Shown here one piece after another: positions 25,136 to 35,245 of a DNA stretch of 64,000 nucleotides. The position numbers were made by a program, and so were the translations under genes. The DNA is from Streptomyces actuosus (GTDB lineage Bacteria; Actinomycetota; Actinomycetes; Streptomycetales; Streptomycetaceae), in NCBI RefSeq assembly GCF_016921115.1, contig NZ_JAFFZS010000005.1:248001-312000 (forward strand). Reading direction: 5' to 3'. The notes beneath the pieces were generated by a model that saw only the letters and a list, made by a program, of their open reading frames with translations, ran no database searches and was not told where the DNA came from. How positions within the stretch are numbered: position 1 is the stretch's first letter; each line of letters starts with the position of its first letter.

Positions 25136-25993
25136 TCACCAGTACACGACGACCTTGTCGCCGGTGCGCACGTCGCCGAACAGCCGCGCGATCGCCGCCT
25201 CGTCCCGCACGTTGACGCACCCGTGCGAGCCGCCCGCGTATCCGCGCGCCGCGAAGTCGTACGAGTAGTGCACGGCCTGGCCGCCGCTGAAGAACAGCGC
25301 GTACGGCATCGGTGAGTCGTACAGTGTCGAGACGTGGTGCCGGGACTTCCAGTAGACGCGGAACACCCCCTCGCGGGTGGGCGTGTACTGGGCGCCGAAG
25401 CGCACCGGAAGCGTCATGACGGTCCGCCCGTCGATCATCCAGCGCAGCGTCCGGCTCGTCTTGCTGATGCACAGCACCCGCCCGGTCAGGCAGCGCGGGT
25501 CGGGTGCCGCGGCCGGCTGACCGCCCATCAGGTACAGCTCCCAGCGGCCCGGCTCGTGCGTCATGCGCAGCAGCCGCTGCCAGGTGACGGTGTCCACCGT
25601 GCCGGTCCGGGGCAGCCCGCGCTTGCCCTGGAAGCCCCGCACGGCCTGCTCGGTCAGGTCGTCGTACGTTCCCGTGGGTCCGTCGAGGAGCCAGGCCACC
25701 TGCCGCAGCCGCGCCTGTAGTTCGCGCACGTCCAAGCCGCTGTCGCCGGGCGCCCACAGGACGGCGGGCGGCGCCGCGGTGGTGCCGGTCCCGCCGTCGC
25801 CGGGCTTGCCGTCGCCCGAGCCCCGGCCGGGGCCGGGCGAAGGCGGCGCGGGCGGACGGCCGGAGATGTCGATGTGCACCGGTGACCGGTGGCCGCCGTC
25901 CGTCCCGCCGTCTTGGTCCGCCCTCTGCACGGTGCAGCCGCACACCACCGTGAGTGCCGCCACGGCCGCGAGCGCGGCGCCTGCTCTCCCCAT
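25136..25993 (-). CDS. L,D-transpeptidase lipoprotein with peptidoglycan-binding domain
   Basis: This is a 285-residue cell-wall enzyme. The signal peptide ends in a lipobox-like VCGC (about residue 20), so it is probably lipid-anchored. Residues ~80-140 form a PG_binding_1 domain (LDVRELQARLRQVAWLLDGPTGTYDDLTEQAVRGFQ). The C-terminal YkuD domain carries the catalytic SHGCVNV motif preceded by a conserved His in AVHYSYDFA. It should make 3-3 peptidoglycan cross-links or attach wall polymers. The ATG at 25993 has GGGGAA 5 nt upstream. A GTG 15 nt earlier is an alternative start. Confidence 0.9.
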   Translation of the reverse strand: MGRAGAALAAVAALTVVCGCTVQRADQDGGTDGGHRSPVHIDISGRPPAPPSPGPGRGSGDGKPGDGGTGTTAAPPAVLWAPGDSGLDVRELQARLRQVAWLLDGPTGTYDDLTEQAVRGFQGKRGLPRTGTVDTVTWQRLLRMTHEPGRWELYLMGGQPAAAPDPRCLTGRVLCISKTSRTLRWMIDGRTVMTLPVRFGAQYTPTREGVFRVYWKSRHHVSTLYDSPMPYALFFSGGQAVHYSYDFAARGYAGGSHGCVNVRDEAAIARLFGDVRTGDKVVVYW

Positions 25994-26215
25994 GCCCGTT
26001 CCCCGCACTCTCCCGGCCACCGGTGGCTCCGTCGGCGCACGTCCGGCCCGGCCGTCACCCGAGATGTACCCCACGGATGACGCGTTGCGAACGGCACGGC
26101 ATCGTTGTGAGGAAGGTCCCAGCGTGGGGCACTCCACCCGGGCGCACGAGCGCGGCTACAGTCCGTGGCGAGGGTCGGGCCGTACTGACAAGTAGCAAAG
26201 GAGCGGGGAGCGATC

Positions 26216-27796
<1,581 letters not shown>

Positions 27797-27860
27797 GTCG
27801 GCCCCAGCCCTTCCGGGGGGCGATGCCGGGGTGGCCCGTCCCGCCCCGCGGAATCCGGAA

Positions 27861-27892
27861 GAGGAGTGTCGTACCCGCGTGCGACACTCCTC
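27861..27892. promoter_or_regulatory. Perfect 11-bp inverted repeat two bases before the LeuE-like start codon
   Basis: GAGGAGTGTCG (27861-27871) and CGACACTCCTC (27882-27892) pair perfectly around a 10-nt centre. The right arm ends 2 nt before ATG 27895. As DNA it could be an operator at a leaderless promoter; as RNA it would put a hairpin directly against the start codon. There is no separate Shine-Dalgarno sequence. Confidence 0.6.
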
Positions 27893-27894
27893 CC

Positions 27895-28560
27895 ATGCTC
27901 GGCGTCATCGACCTCCCCACGTACCTCGCAGGCCTGATCCTGATCGTCCTGCTGCCCGGCCCCAACTCCCTGTACGTCCTCTCCGTCGCCGCCCGCCGGG
28001 GCGTCCGCGCCGGGTACACGGCCGCGGCGGGCGTGTGGTGCGGGGACACCGTGCTGATGACCCTCTCCGCCGCGGGCGTCGCCTCCCTGCTCCAGGGCAA
28101 CGCCCTGCTGTTCGGGATCGTGAAGTACGCGGGCGCCGGCTACCTGACCTGGCTCGCCGTCGGGATGCTGCGGGCCGCGTGGGGCATGTGGCGGGCGCGC
28201 CGGGAGCAGAGCGCCGCGGCCGGAACCGACGCCGTCCCCGCCGATCCGGCCGCCGCCGACGAACGGCCGTTCCGCCGCGCCCTGGTGATCAGCCTGTTCA
28301 ACCCCAAGGCGATCCTGTTCTTCGTCGCCTTCTTCGTGCAGTTCGTCGACCCGGGCTACGGCTACCCGGCTCTCTCCTTCGTCGTCCTCGGCGCCTTCGC
28401 GCAGCTCGCCAGCGCCCTCTACCTGAGCGCGCTGATAGTCGGCGGCACCCGGCTGGCCGCCGCCTTCCGGCGCCGCCGGCGCCTCGCGGCGGGGGCGACG
28501 TCGGCGGCGGGCGCCCTGTTCCTCGGGTTCGCGGTGAAACTGTCCCTGGCCGCCGCCTGA
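27895..28560 (+). CDS. LeuE/RhtB-type amino-acid exporter
   Basis: This is a 221-residue LysE-superfamily membrane protein with about six helices. The N-terminal motif LILIVLLPGPNSLYVLSVAARRGVRAGYTAAAGVWCGDT is diagnostic of RhtB/LeuE exporters, and ALVISLFNPKAILFF is the second signature. Likely exports leucine or related amino acids; substrate unproven. The ATG at 27895 lacks a ribosome site and lies directly after an 11-bp inverted repeat; an upstream in-frame ATG at 27823 would add 24 residues before the first helix. Confidence 0.85.
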   Translation: MLGVIDLPTYLAGLILIVLLPGPNSLYVLSVAARRGVRAGYTAAAGVWCGDTVLMTLSAAGVASLLQGNALLFGIVKYAGAGYLTWLAVGMLRAAWGMWRARREQSAAAGTDAVPADPAAADERPFRRALVISLFNPKAILFFVAFFVQFVDPGYGYPALSFVVLGAFAQLASALYLSALIVGGTRLAAAFRRRRRLAAGATSAAGALFLGFAVKLSLAAA

Positions 28561-28694
28561 CCCACGGCCCCGCGGGCGCCGGCCCGTCCCGCGCGGACGG
28601 CCGGGCGGCTCTCCGCCCTCGCCCCCGAAGTCGTGACCGACGGCTCGGGCGCACCTGACGTCCCCCGGGGCCGGCCCGGCGGGCCCCGGAGACA

Positions 28695-29849
28695 TCAGGG
28701 GCGCGGCTTGGCGAGCACCGCCCGCAGCTTCGGGGTGAACCGTTCCTCCACGAACCGGTTCAGGAGCCGGGCCAGCACCAGCATGGCGGCGACCGTCAGC
28801 AGGAAGGTGGCGTAGGAGGGCAGGCCCAGTCCCCGGTGCAGGCCCTGGACGACGACCCAGCCGAGATGTTCGTGGACGAGGTAGAACGGGTACGTCAGGG
28901 CGCCCGCGACGGTCAGCCAGCGCCAGTTCGCCCAGTCCAGCCAGCCCAGCCCGATCGCGGCGACGGCGAGGAAGCCGAGCGTGACGACCAGGATGATCCC
29001 GTAGGCGCTGCGGTACGAGAACTGGTCCGGCTGCGGGGGGTGCCAGTGGGTCTGCACCGCGACGTACTGGCCGATGAGCCAGTTGACCGCCACGATGCCC
29101 CACGCGTACGGGTCGGTGCGGTCCCGGTGCACCAGGTACAGCCCTACCCCCCCGATGAAGAACGGCGCGTACTCCGGCATGACCAGTTCGTCGAGCACCG
29201 GCTGGTGCAGCCCGCCCGCCATGGCCACCGCCAGCGTCCAGCAGGCGCAGAACATGACCACCCGGCGGCGGTCGGCGCCGGGCAGCACGATGCACAGCGC
29301 GAACAGGACGTAGAAGCGGACCTCGGCCCACAACGTCCAGCACACGCCGAGCACCCGGTGAGCTCCGAGCGGCAGTTGGAGCATCGAGAAGTTCAGCAGG
29401 GTCTCGGTCGGCGACACCGTCGCGAAGGACAGGAACGGCAGCGCCATCACCACCGTCACCAGTACGATCGCCGCCCAGTAGGCGGGGAGCAGGCGGGCGG
29501 CGCGGGAGGCGAAGAACGAGCGCAGCGGGCGGCCCCAGCCGCTCATGCAGATCACGAACCCGCTGATCACGAAGAAGATCTGCACGCCCAGGCTGCCGTA
29601 GGCGAACAGGCTGTGCAGCGTGGGGAACTGCAGGCGCGGGGAGGTTCCCCAGGCCCGGGTGACCTCGCCGCCCCGGCCGCCGTAGTGGTAGGCCGCCACC
29701 ATCAGCGCCGCCACCAGCCGCAGCCCGTCCAGCGCGCGCAGCCGGGGCGCTCCGGCCCGGCCTCGCCGGGCCGGGCCGTCGGCCGGCGTCGGGGTACGCG
29801 CCACGGTGGCTGTGGGAGCGGTCCGGGTGTCCGCGGACGTGTCGGTCAC
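28695..29849 (-). CDS. Acyltransferase family 3 membrane protein (OafA-like)
   Basis: This is a 384-residue polytopic membrane protein with about ten helices. RLRALDGLRLVAALMVAAYHYGG carries the catalytic-type His of acyltransferase-3 proteins; GVQIFFVISGFVI and FFASRAARLLPAYWAAI are the other signatures. These enzymes O-acylate sugars of surface polymers. The GTG at 29849 follows GAGAGGAA by 4 nt. It lies 130 bp after the polysialyltransferase-like gene on the same strand, so it probably decorates the polymer made by that cluster. Confidence 0.85.
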   Translation of the reverse strand: MTDTSADTRTAPTATVARTPTPADGPARRGRAGAPRLRALDGLRLVAALMVAAYHYGGRGGEVTRAWGTSPRLQFPTLHSLFAYGSLGVQIFFVISGFVICMSGWGRPLRSFFASRAARLLPAYWAAIVLVTVVMALPFLSFATVSPTETLLNFSMLQLPLGAHRVLGVCWTLWAEVRFYVLFALCIVLPGADRRRVVMFCACWTLAVAMAGGLHQPVLDELVMPEYAPFFIGGVGLYLVHRDRTDPYAWGIVAVNWLIGQYVAVQTHWHPPQPDQFSYRSAYGIILVVTLGFLAVAAIGLGWLDWANWRWLTVAGALTYPFYLVHEHLGWVVVQGLHRGLGLPSYATFLLTVAAMLVLARLLNRFVEERFTPKLRAVLAKPRP

Positions 29850-29982
29850 AGCTTCCTCTCGACATGGTTCAGGCGGCGCTCGAAGCAGCGGTTCGATGCA
29901 CGCTGGTCCGATCGCCGGACGGCCCGGGCCGACCGGAGGACTCTTCTCCCGGCCGCCCGGCGGAGTTCACCCGGGCGTCGAC

Positions 29983-31329
29983 TCAGCGTCCGCCCGTCCG
30001 CCGCAGCGACCGCGCACGGCGCGCCACCCGGCGCACCGTCGCGTTGCGCGGGATGAACGCCAGTTGCGCGGGGAGGCCCCCGGGCAGACCCAGCGAGGCG
30101 AGGCGCCGTCGCTTGAAGTACCGCCAGGTGACGTCGTCCAGATCGCGTGTCAGATACCGCTCGGCCGCCGGGCGCAGCTCGGGATAGATCTTCGACTGCA
30201 TGGCGTAGCCGACGGCCCGCAGCAGCTCGGTGAGGCCGCCGGCGTCGAGGCCCCGGCGCTGCTCGCGCACCGCGGCGTGGTCCGCCAGGTCGGGCAGCAG
30301 CGCGTCGACGACGGTCACCGGCACGCGGTTGCTGTTCTCGTACGGCGTCAGCCGCTCCAGCAGCAGCCCGGTGCCGGTGCGGGCGACCGGCAGGCCGTAC
30401 AGCGCCGAGGCGGTGAGCAGGGCGGTGGAGAAGCAGCCGACGACCAGCGCGGGACGCATCCGCTGGTACACGACCTCGGCCAGGACGGGGGTGTCGAGCA
30501 CCGTGAGCTCGGCGCCGAGCCGCTCCGCCTCCTGCTCCAGCGCCCGCGACCAGCGGGCCGGTGCCGAGGGGTGCGGCTTGAACACCACTCGGGTGTGGCC
30601 GAGCCGGACGGCGCCGCGCAGCATCCGCACATGGAGGTCCTCCTCCTCGTCGCCGGTCAGGATGTCCAGCGCGGACAGGTACTGCCCGAGCAGCAGCGCC
30701 GGTTCCTCGACGGCGGGCAACGCGGCACCGGAGTCGCCCAGTTCGTCCAGGACCTTCAGGAACGCGTCCGTCGGCACGATCTCCGGCTCGACGCCGAACT
30801 CGGTGAGCAGCAGCGGCTTCAGCCCCGGCACCAGGTCGAGGTGGAGCACGCGCCGCACCCGGGTGCCGACCAGCGGGTCGATCTTGAAGCGGGTCGGGCC
30901 GTAGCTCATCAGGCCGTCCGCGTAGACGTCGACCGGCGTACCCCCGAAGACCTGGCAGATCGCGAGCGCCGGGTTGACCTGGATGGACTCCACCGCCAGC
31001 TCGACGCGGTCCTCGCCCAGGTCCCACAGCATCCGCAGGTACCGCTCCCACAGGATCTGGTCGTCGGGGCGCGGGCTCCAGCCGCTCGGGTGGAAGGGGG
31101 CGATCGCCTCGTTCCACGACAGCACCCCGTCGAAGCGGTCCCTGAGGTGCTCGAAGGCCGGTGAGGCGTCGAAGGCGGGACTCAGCTCCGGGGCGGTGCC
31201 GTTGTTGCAGACCAGCAGCAGCCGCCGGTCCGCCGGAGCGAAACGGTCGGAGTCGAGCGCGGCGGCCAGCGTGGCGGCACCGTACAGGGTGGAGGCGCAC
31301 AGTATCTGCGTGGTGCGGCGGCCGGTCAT
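29983..31329 (-). CDS. Polysialyltransferase-like (POLYST family) glycosyltransferase
   Basis: This is a 448-residue soluble glycosyltransferase. The N-terminus TTQILCASTLYGAATLAAALDS and the three bacterial sialyltransferase-type motifs are visible: VYADGLMSYG (D/E-D-G type), VVFKPHPS (HP motif) and GCFSTALLT (S/T motif). Alpha-2,8-polysialyltransferase family enzymes use CMP-activated nonulosonic acids. The CMP-sugar synthetase and NeuB-like genes 2.5-5 kb away support this. The ATG at 31329 overlaps the GT2 stop codon (ATGA), so the two are coupled. The actual polymer (Kdn, Neu5Ac or other) is inference. Confidence 0.8.
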   Translation of the reverse strand: MTGRRTTQILCASTLYGAATLAAALDSDRFAPADRRLLLVCNNGTAPELSPAFDASPAFEHLRDRFDGVLSWNEAIAPFHPSGWSPRPDDQILWERYLRMLWDLGEDRVELAVESIQVNPALAICQVFGGTPVDVYADGLMSYGPTRFKIDPLVGTRVRRVLHLDLVPGLKPLLLTEFGVEPEIVPTDAFLKVLDELGDSGAALPAVEEPALLLGQYLSALDILTGDEEEDLHVRMLRGAVRLGHTRVVFKPHPSAPARWSRALEQEAERLGAELTVLDTPVLAEVVYQRMRPALVVGCFSTALLTASALYGLPVARTGTGLLLERLTPYENSNRVPVTVVDALLPDLADHAAVREQRRGLDAGGLTELLRAVGYAMQSKIYPELRPAAERYLTRDLDDVTWRYFKRRRLASLGLPGGLPAQLAFIPRNATVRRVARRARSLRRTGGR

Positions 31330-32303
31330 GCCACGGCCTCCGAGGCCGTCGAGGGCCGGCGGCGCAGCCGACGCAGCTGGGTGGCGCGGGCGATGTCCAT
31401 GGAGTCCAGGGTGTCGTTGAGCAGGTCCTGCGGCATGCGGCGCAGGGCGGAGGCGCTCAGGGAACGGAGTCTGCGGGCCACCTGCGGTTCGAACTTGTCG
31501 ATGGTCGCCAGATGGTGGCTGATGATGGCGCAGTAGGTGCGCACGGCCTTCGGCAGGAACCTGTCCGCGTCCGGGTCCTCGGCGGTCTCCGTGAGCACCC
31601 GGTCGAAGGAGCGGACGAAGTCCAGCTGGCGTGTGTCGCCGATCTGCGTGAGCGAGGAGGTGACCCCGCGCCGGTAGAAGATGCCGAACTCGCTCGGCAC
31701 CGCGAACGAACCGCCCTTGCGGTGCAGCGCCCAGATCCACGGCCGGTCCTCGGCCGTGCGCAGGTCCTCCGGGAAGTGCAGCAACCCCTCGTCGACCAGT
31801 CGGCGGTGATAGGCGCCGGCCCACGAGTACGGGTAGTCGACGGGGGTGGAGCGGTCCTCCGGGAGGATGACCGTGCGCGCGTCGACGACGGTGTCCCGCG
31901 GCCCGAACGGCACCCGGTGCAGGGTGCGCCGGCCCCCGGTGAACCGCACGTGGTCGGTGCGGACGAAATTGCAGCCCAGAGCCTCGATACAGTCGAGCAG
32001 TCGGCCGAAATAGCCCGGGGCGGCGAAGTCGTCGCCGTCCATGAATGTCAGATATTCGCCGCGTGCTGCGTCGATTCCCGTGTTGCGTGCACCGGAAACG
32101 CCGTTCTCGGTGCGCCGGATGAGAACCGCGCCCGGGAGTTCTCGTTCGGCACGGTCGAGGACGTCCCCGGTTCCGTCGGTCGACGCGTCGTCGACGAGGA
32201 CGAACTCCACGTCCTCGCGGGCGTTGGCGCGCAGGGATCTGATGGCGTCCGGGGCGTAGGGCCGCACATTGTGGAACGGCACGATGACGGAGAGCTTGAC
32301 CAC
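31326..32303 (-). CDS. GT2 family glycosyltransferase
   Basis: This is a 325-residue glycosyltransferase of the GT-A fold. The N-terminal domain starts VKLSVIVPFHNVRPY, with EFVLVDDASTDGTGDVLDR and GVSGARNTGIDAARGEYLTFMDGDD containing the metal-binding DGDD. The C-terminal ~100 residues are helical. It should add a neutral sugar or glycerol-type unit to the same surface polymer as its neighbours. GTG 32303 lacks a clear ribosome site and may be leaderless. It is divergent from the gene at 32503. Confidence 0.87.
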   Translation of the reverse strand: MVKLSVIVPFHNVRPYAPDAIRSLRANAREDVEFVLVDDASTDGTGDVLDRAERELPGAVLIRRTENGVSGARNTGIDAARGEYLTFMDGDDFAAPGYFGRLLDCIEALGCNFVRTDHVRFTGGRRTLHRVPFGPRDTVVDARTVILPEDRSTPVDYPYSWAGAYHRRLVDEGLLHFPEDLRTAEDRPWIWALHRKGGSFAVPSEFGIFYRRGVTSSLTQIGDTRQLDFVRSFDRVLTETAEDPDADRFLPKAVRTYCAIISHHLATIDKFEPQVARRLRSLSASALRRMPQDLLNDTLDSMDIARATQLRRLRRRPSTASEAVA

Positions 32304-32452
32304 GCCGTCGACGTTAGACGGCGGGCCCCGGCCGCGTCTTGACCGCCGGCTTGATGAAGGGTGAACGCCACGTGGCGAAGCCGTGAATCAGGCTTTTTCT
32401 CGGCCGATTCGGTGGCCGATTCGCTGTTCGGCGGTGCTCTGTTCACCGTTTG

Positions 32453-32501
32453 TTGGATTCGGGTTGGGCGGAACCTAGAAATGCCTTCCTAGGTTTCTAG
32501 G
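32453..32501 (+). promoter_or_regulatory. Promoter with overlapping inverted repeat for the nonulosonate operon
   Basis: TTGGAT (32453-32458), a 17-bp spacer and TAGAAA (32476-32481) form a plausible -35/-10 pair upstream of GTG 32503. CCTAGAAA (32474-32481) and TTTCTAGG (32494-32501) are perfect inverted arms covering the -10 and the region up to the start codon, which suggests an operator. The regulator is unknown. Confidence 0.45.
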
Positions 32502-32502
32502 C

Positions 32503-33831
32503 GTGCCAGAAAGTGCAACCAAGCCCCTGCGGGCGGTCGTTCTCGCGGATTCCGACACCCGGTGGAAATGGGGCGCGCTCACCGCGCAGCGCCTGACCGC
32601 GGGCGGGGATCTGCGTCTGGACGGCCTCCTTCTGCGCGGCCGAGCCACCCCGACCGCCCGTCAGCTCGGGGAGGTCGGCGTCCGCGCCGACTCCCTGCGC
32701 GAGGTGACCGCCGCCGAGTTCCTGCGCGTGATGAGCGAGGAAGCCTGCGACGTCCTCGTCCTCGCCCTGGTCGGCGGCGGTGTGCAGGCGATGCTGCACG
32801 GGCTGCGGCAGGCCTGGCAGGGCCGTGAACGGCGGCCCGTGGTCGTCACCGGCTACGTCGGCGTCGTGTACGAGAAGCTCGCCGACGGCCTGCTGCTGCG
32901 GCACGGCGCGGACCTCGTCCTCGCCAACTCCCGCCAGGACGCCGAGCGTTTCCGCGGCGTGTACGAAGGGGTGGGCGCCGACGCCTCGGCGGTCACCGAG
33001 GTCGCGCTGCCCTTCCTCGGCGGCAGCCCCTACACCGGCGCGCACGAACCCCGGACCGTGGTCTTCGCCGCCCAGCCCTCGGTGCCCGGGACCCGCACGG
33101 ACCGGGCGTACCTGCTCGACCGGCTGATCCGGCACGCGCGTCTGCACCCGGAGCGGGAGGTCCTGCTCAAGCTGCGCTCCAGGCCCGGTGAGCACACCAC
33201 GCACCTGGAGGAGCTGCCCTACCAGAAGCTCGTCCGGAGGGCCGGCGACCTGCCGCCCAACCTCCGCCTGGTCTACGGGAACATGGGCGAGGTCCTGGAC
33301 CGCACCGACCTGCTGGTGACGGTGAGTTCGACGGCGGCCCTGGAGTCCCTGCACCGCCGCGTCCCGACCGCCGTCCTCACCGACCTCGGCATCCGGGAGA
33401 CGCTCGGCAACCACCACTTCGTCGGCTCCGGCTGCCTCGCCTCCTGGGACCAGCTGGACGCCGGGCACCGGCCCGAGCCGGACCCGCGGTGGGTGGCCCG
33501 CCAGGGCGTCGCGGCCGGGGAACCCGGCACCGGGCCGGGCTCGTACGACGCCGCGTTCGACGCCGCCCGCGCCCGCATCGCCGCACTGCTCGCGGCCGAC
33601 GGCCTGCCGCCCCTGGCCCCCTACTACACGACCGCGACGGCGCCCGGCTATCTGCCCGGCATCCTCGCCCGCCACCACCTCGCCCCCGACGGCACCCCGC
33701 TGCCGGGCGCCCCGGCCGCGGGCGGGGAGCCCGGTCCCGTGCGGCAGATCGTCCGCCGCGCGGCCCGCGGCGCCTACCGGCACGGAGTGCAGCGCGTGGC
33801 GCCCGTCATCCGGCGGATGGGGGAGCTGTGA
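32503..33831 (+). CDS. Putative glycosyltransferase (DUF6716-like) of the surface polymer operon
   Basis: This is a 442-residue soluble protein. The start LRAVVLADSDTRWKWGALTAQRL and the middle GDLPPNLRLVYGNMGEVLDRTDLLVTVSSTAALESLHRR resemble GT-B glycosyltransferases with a Ser-Ser motif; GYVGVVYEKLADGLLLRHGADLVLANS lies between. I believe this matches a DUF6716-type family, but activity is unproven. It is the first gene of the plus-strand operon with the CMP-sugar synthetase, synthase and sialyltransferase-like genes. GTG 32503 sits close to the -10, so leader RNA is short. Confidence 0.65.
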   Translation: MPESATKPLRAVVLADSDTRWKWGALTAQRLTAGGDLRLDGLLLRGRATPTARQLGEVGVRADSLREVTAAEFLRVMSEEACDVLVLALVGGGVQAMLHGLRQAWQGRERRPVVVTGYVGVVYEKLADGLLLRHGADLVLANSRQDAERFRGVYEGVGADASAVTEVALPFLGGSPYTGAHEPRTVVFAAQPSVPGTRTDRAYLLDRLIRHARLHPEREVLLKLRSRPGEHTTHLEELPYQKLVRRAGDLPPNLRLVYGNMGEVLDRTDLLVTVSSTAALESLHRRVPTAVLTDLGIRETLGNHHFVGSGCLASWDQLDAGHRPEPDPRWVARQGVAAGEPGTGPGSYDAAFDAARARIAALLAADGLPPLAPYYTTATAPGYLPGILARHHLAPDGTPLPGAPAAGGEPGPVRQIVRRAARGAYRHGVQRVAPVIRRMGEL

Positions 33832-33863
33832 GCCACCCGAACCCACGTCAAGGAGCTGAGACC

Positions 33864-35231
33864 ATGTCCGATCCCACGACGGGCGGCGGCGCTTCGGTGC
33901 GCCGCGTGCTCGCGGTGATCCCCGCACGCGGAGGCTCCAAGGGCGTACCCGCGAAGAACCTCGCCCCCGTCGGCGGCATCCCGCTGGTGGCCCGGGCGGT
34001 GCGCGAGTGCCGTGCCGCGCGGCTGGTCACCGACGTCGTGGTCTCCACCGACGACCGCGCCGTCGCCGTCGCCGCCCGCGAGGCCGGAGCCGAGGTGGTG
34101 CTGCGGCCCGCCGCGCTCTCCGGCGACACCGCGACCTCCGAGACGGCCGTCCTGCACGCCCTGGACGCCCACGAGGCGCTGCACGGTGCCGCGGTGGACG
34201 TGGTGCTGCTGGTGCAGTGCACCAGCCCCTTCCTCGCCCGTGAGGACGTCGACGGCGTCGCCGCCGCCGTCGTCGACGGCGCGGACAGCGCGGTGACCGT
34301 GGCCCCCTTCCACGGCTTCCTCTGGCGCGACGCGGACGACGCCCTCGCAGCCGCCGGCACGGTCGCCGAGGCCGACGCGGCCGTCGGCGGCGGGTACGGC
34401 GTCAACCACGACCGGTCCGTCCGCCCGCGCCGTCAGGACCGCCCCCAGGACCTGCTGGAGACCGGGGCCGCCTACGCCATGGAGGCCGCCGGCTTCCGCA
34501 AGCACCGGCACCGCTTCTTCGGCCGCACGGAACTGGTCCGCACCGACCCCGCCCGCGTCCTGGAGATCGACGACCCGCACGACCTGGCCCGCGCACGGGC
34601 CCTGGCACCGCTGTACGACGCCGGCCCCGTCGAGGCCCCCGACCCGGCCCCGGTGGGCCGGACCGCCGCCGGCGCCCGGCCCACCGCCGACGACATCGAC
34701 GCGGTCGTCCTCGACTTCGACGGCACCCAGACCGACGACCGGGTGCTGATCGACGCCGACGGGCGGGAGTTCGTCACCGTGCACCGCGGCGACGGCCTCG
34801 GGATCGCGGCCCTGCGCAGGAGCGGGCTGCGGATGCTGATCCTGTCCACGGAGCAGAACCCGGTCGTCGCCGCCCGCGCCCGCAAACTCCGGATCCCCGT
34901 GTTGCACGGCATCGACCGCAAGGACCTGGCACTGAAGCAGTGGTGCGAGGAACAGGGCGTCGCGCCGGAGCGCGTGCTCTACGTCGGCAACGACGTCAAC
35001 GACCTCCCGTGCTTCTCCCTCGCCGGCTGGCCCGTGGCGGTGGCCGGCGCCCACGACGCCGTCACCGACGCCGCCCGCGCGGTCACCACCGTCCGCGGCG
35101 GCGAGGGCGCGATCCGGGAGATCGCCGGCTGGATCCTCGGCCCCCGTCTCGGCGCCCCCGCCGGCCCCACCGAACCCGTCCCGCCCACCCACCCCACCGA
35201 CACGTCCCCCAGCACGTCCCCCAGCACGTAA
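33864..35231 (+). CDS. CMP-nonulosonate synthetase fused to a KdsC-like HAD phosphatase
   Basis: This is a 455-residue bifunctional protein. Residues ~15-240 are a NeuA-type cytidylyltransferase with VLAVIPARGGSKGVPAKNL, which activates a nonulosonic acid (sialic acid or Kdn) with CTP. Residues ~270-420 are a HAD phosphatase: VVLDFDGTQTDD (motif I), LILSTEQNPVVAARA, ALKQWCEEQGV and YVGNDVNDLPCF. The phosphatase could remove the 9-phosphate before activation. A Pro/Thr/Ser tail ends the protein. The ATG at 33864 has AAGGAG 9 nt upstream. It is followed 14 bp later by the NeuB-like gene. Confidence 0.87.
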   Translation: MSDPTTGGGASVRRVLAVIPARGGSKGVPAKNLAPVGGIPLVARAVRECRAARLVTDVVVSTDDRAVAVAAREAGAEVVLRPAALSGDTATSETAVLHALDAHEALHGAAVDVVLLVQCTSPFLAREDVDGVAAAVVDGADSAVTVAPFHGFLWRDADDALAAAGTVAEADAAVGGGYGVNHDRSVRPRRQDRPQDLLETGAAYAMEAAGFRKHRHRFFGRTELVRTDPARVLEIDDPHDLARARALAPLYDAGPVEAPDPAPVGRTAAGARPTADDIDAVVLDFDGTQTDDRVLIDADGREFVTVHRGDGLGIAALRRSGLRMLILSTEQNPVVAARARKLRIPVLHGIDRKDLALKQWCEEQGVAPERVLYVGNDVNDLPCFSLAGWPVAVAGAHDAVTDAARAVTTVRGGEGAIREIAGWILGPRLGAPAGPTEPVPPTHPTDTSPSTSPST

Positions 35232-35245
35232 GGACATCCCCTGCC

